5,506 nt of DNA from Candidatus Latescibacteria bacterium 4484_181 (GTDB taxonomy: Bacteria; Latescibacterota; MVCY01). Position numbers and translations under genes: made by a program. Shown here in pieces: positions 5,277 through 5,506 of the stretch. How positions within the stretch are numbered: position 1 is the stretch's first letter; the number at the start of each line of letters is the position of its first letter. The notes under the pieces are model-generated. The model ran no database searches. It was not told the DNA's origin and was given only the letters and a program-made list of their open reading frames with translations. The stretch lies in NCBI GenBank assembly GCA_002049985.1, contig MVCY01000081.1, positions 1 through 5,506 of the forward strand, read 5' to 3'.

Positions 5277-5506
5277 ATGAAAAGTAGAACTGCAGTAACA
5301 ATTGTAGTTTTGGTAGCTCTTTCATTTATTGTTCCTACATCAGTCTACAGTAACCAGGAGGCAATAAAGGGGGGCGGTGGAGGCGGTTTTATGCTTGGGC
5401 TCAACAGGTTTGATTTAGCGGAACTGAGCACGAAGTTGCAAGCCAAAGGGTTTGATGCCGTAAAGGAGAACAATGTTTCTTTCGGTGGGGGTGGCTATGG
5501 GATAAT
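5277..5506 (+). CDS. Secreted glycine-rich protein of unknown function, N-terminal part (runs off right edge)
   Basis: The ATG at 5277 follows AAAGGCGGA (5264-5272), with the AAGG core 8 bases before the start; 76 codons are visible. Residues 1-25 form a classic Sec signal peptide: basic start MKSR, hydrophobic core TAVTIVVLVALSFIVP, and a likely cleavage site after VYS (residues 23-25). There is no lipobox cysteine, so it is not a lipoprotein. The mature part opens with six glycines (32-37), then FMLGLNRFDLAELSTKLQAKGFDAVKE, and a second glycine cluster SFGGGGYGI at 68-76. Alternating Gly/aromatic segments around a short amphipathic helix would suit an exported, possibly outer-membrane or beta-rich protein, but this is inference. 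I do not recognise a named family. It lies 128 bases after clpC and may be a separate transcription unit. Confidence 0.75.
   Translation, partial: MKSRTAVTIVVLVALSFIVPTSVYSNQEAIKGGGGGGFMLGLNRFDLAELSTKLQAKGFDAVKENNVSFGGGGYGI

Overview
The window holds part of an envelope-transport operon followed by a protein quality-control operon, all on the + strand. Left to right: the C-terminal part of a LolC/LolE-type lipoprotein-release permease (enters from the left edge, ends at 564); its ATPase LolD (557-1240); the zinc protein McsA (1297-1740, tail not authentic); the protein-arginine kinase McsB (about 1635-2682, broken into three reading frames); an intact ClpC AAA+ unfoldase (2731-5148); a 128-base gap with a possible gene remnant; and the start of a secreted glycine-rich protein running off the right edge (from 5277). 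There are no RNA genes, mobile elements or CRISPR arrays, and no gene-free stretch above 300 bases.

The organism is a diderm bacterium: lipoprotein-release (Lol) genes imply an outer membrane. It also carries McsA-McsB-ClpC, best known from Firmicutes such as Bacillus. That mix, with moderate GC content, suits an uncultured or deep-branching diderm lineage; the phylum cannot be fixed from this sequence. In function, LolC/E and LolD extract lipoproteins from the inner membrane. McsB, activated by McsA, would phosphorylate arginines on damaged proteins, and the ClpC N-domain would recognise phosphoarginine and feed substrates to ClpP.

The most notable result is a cluster of structural lesions between about 330 and 2443. 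(i) The permease appears to have lost about 50 residues in frame, including a transmembrane helix and the cytoplasmic loop that should contact LolD. (ii) A deletion fuses the middle of mcsA to mcsB just after the latter's ATP-binding SxR region, out of frame. (iii) An exact 44-bp tandem duplication shifts the mcsB frame. (iv) An exact 23-bp tandem duplication shifts it again. Removing the two duplicate copies restores one continuous McsB frame of 326 codons. lolD and clpC look intact. Either the arginine-phosphorylation module is decaying, or (at least as likely) the window contains assembly-join errors; read mapping would decide. I found no convincing new biological system here: the functions belong to known families, and the novelty lies in the damage pattern, the diderm context and the unassigned secreted protein at the right edge.
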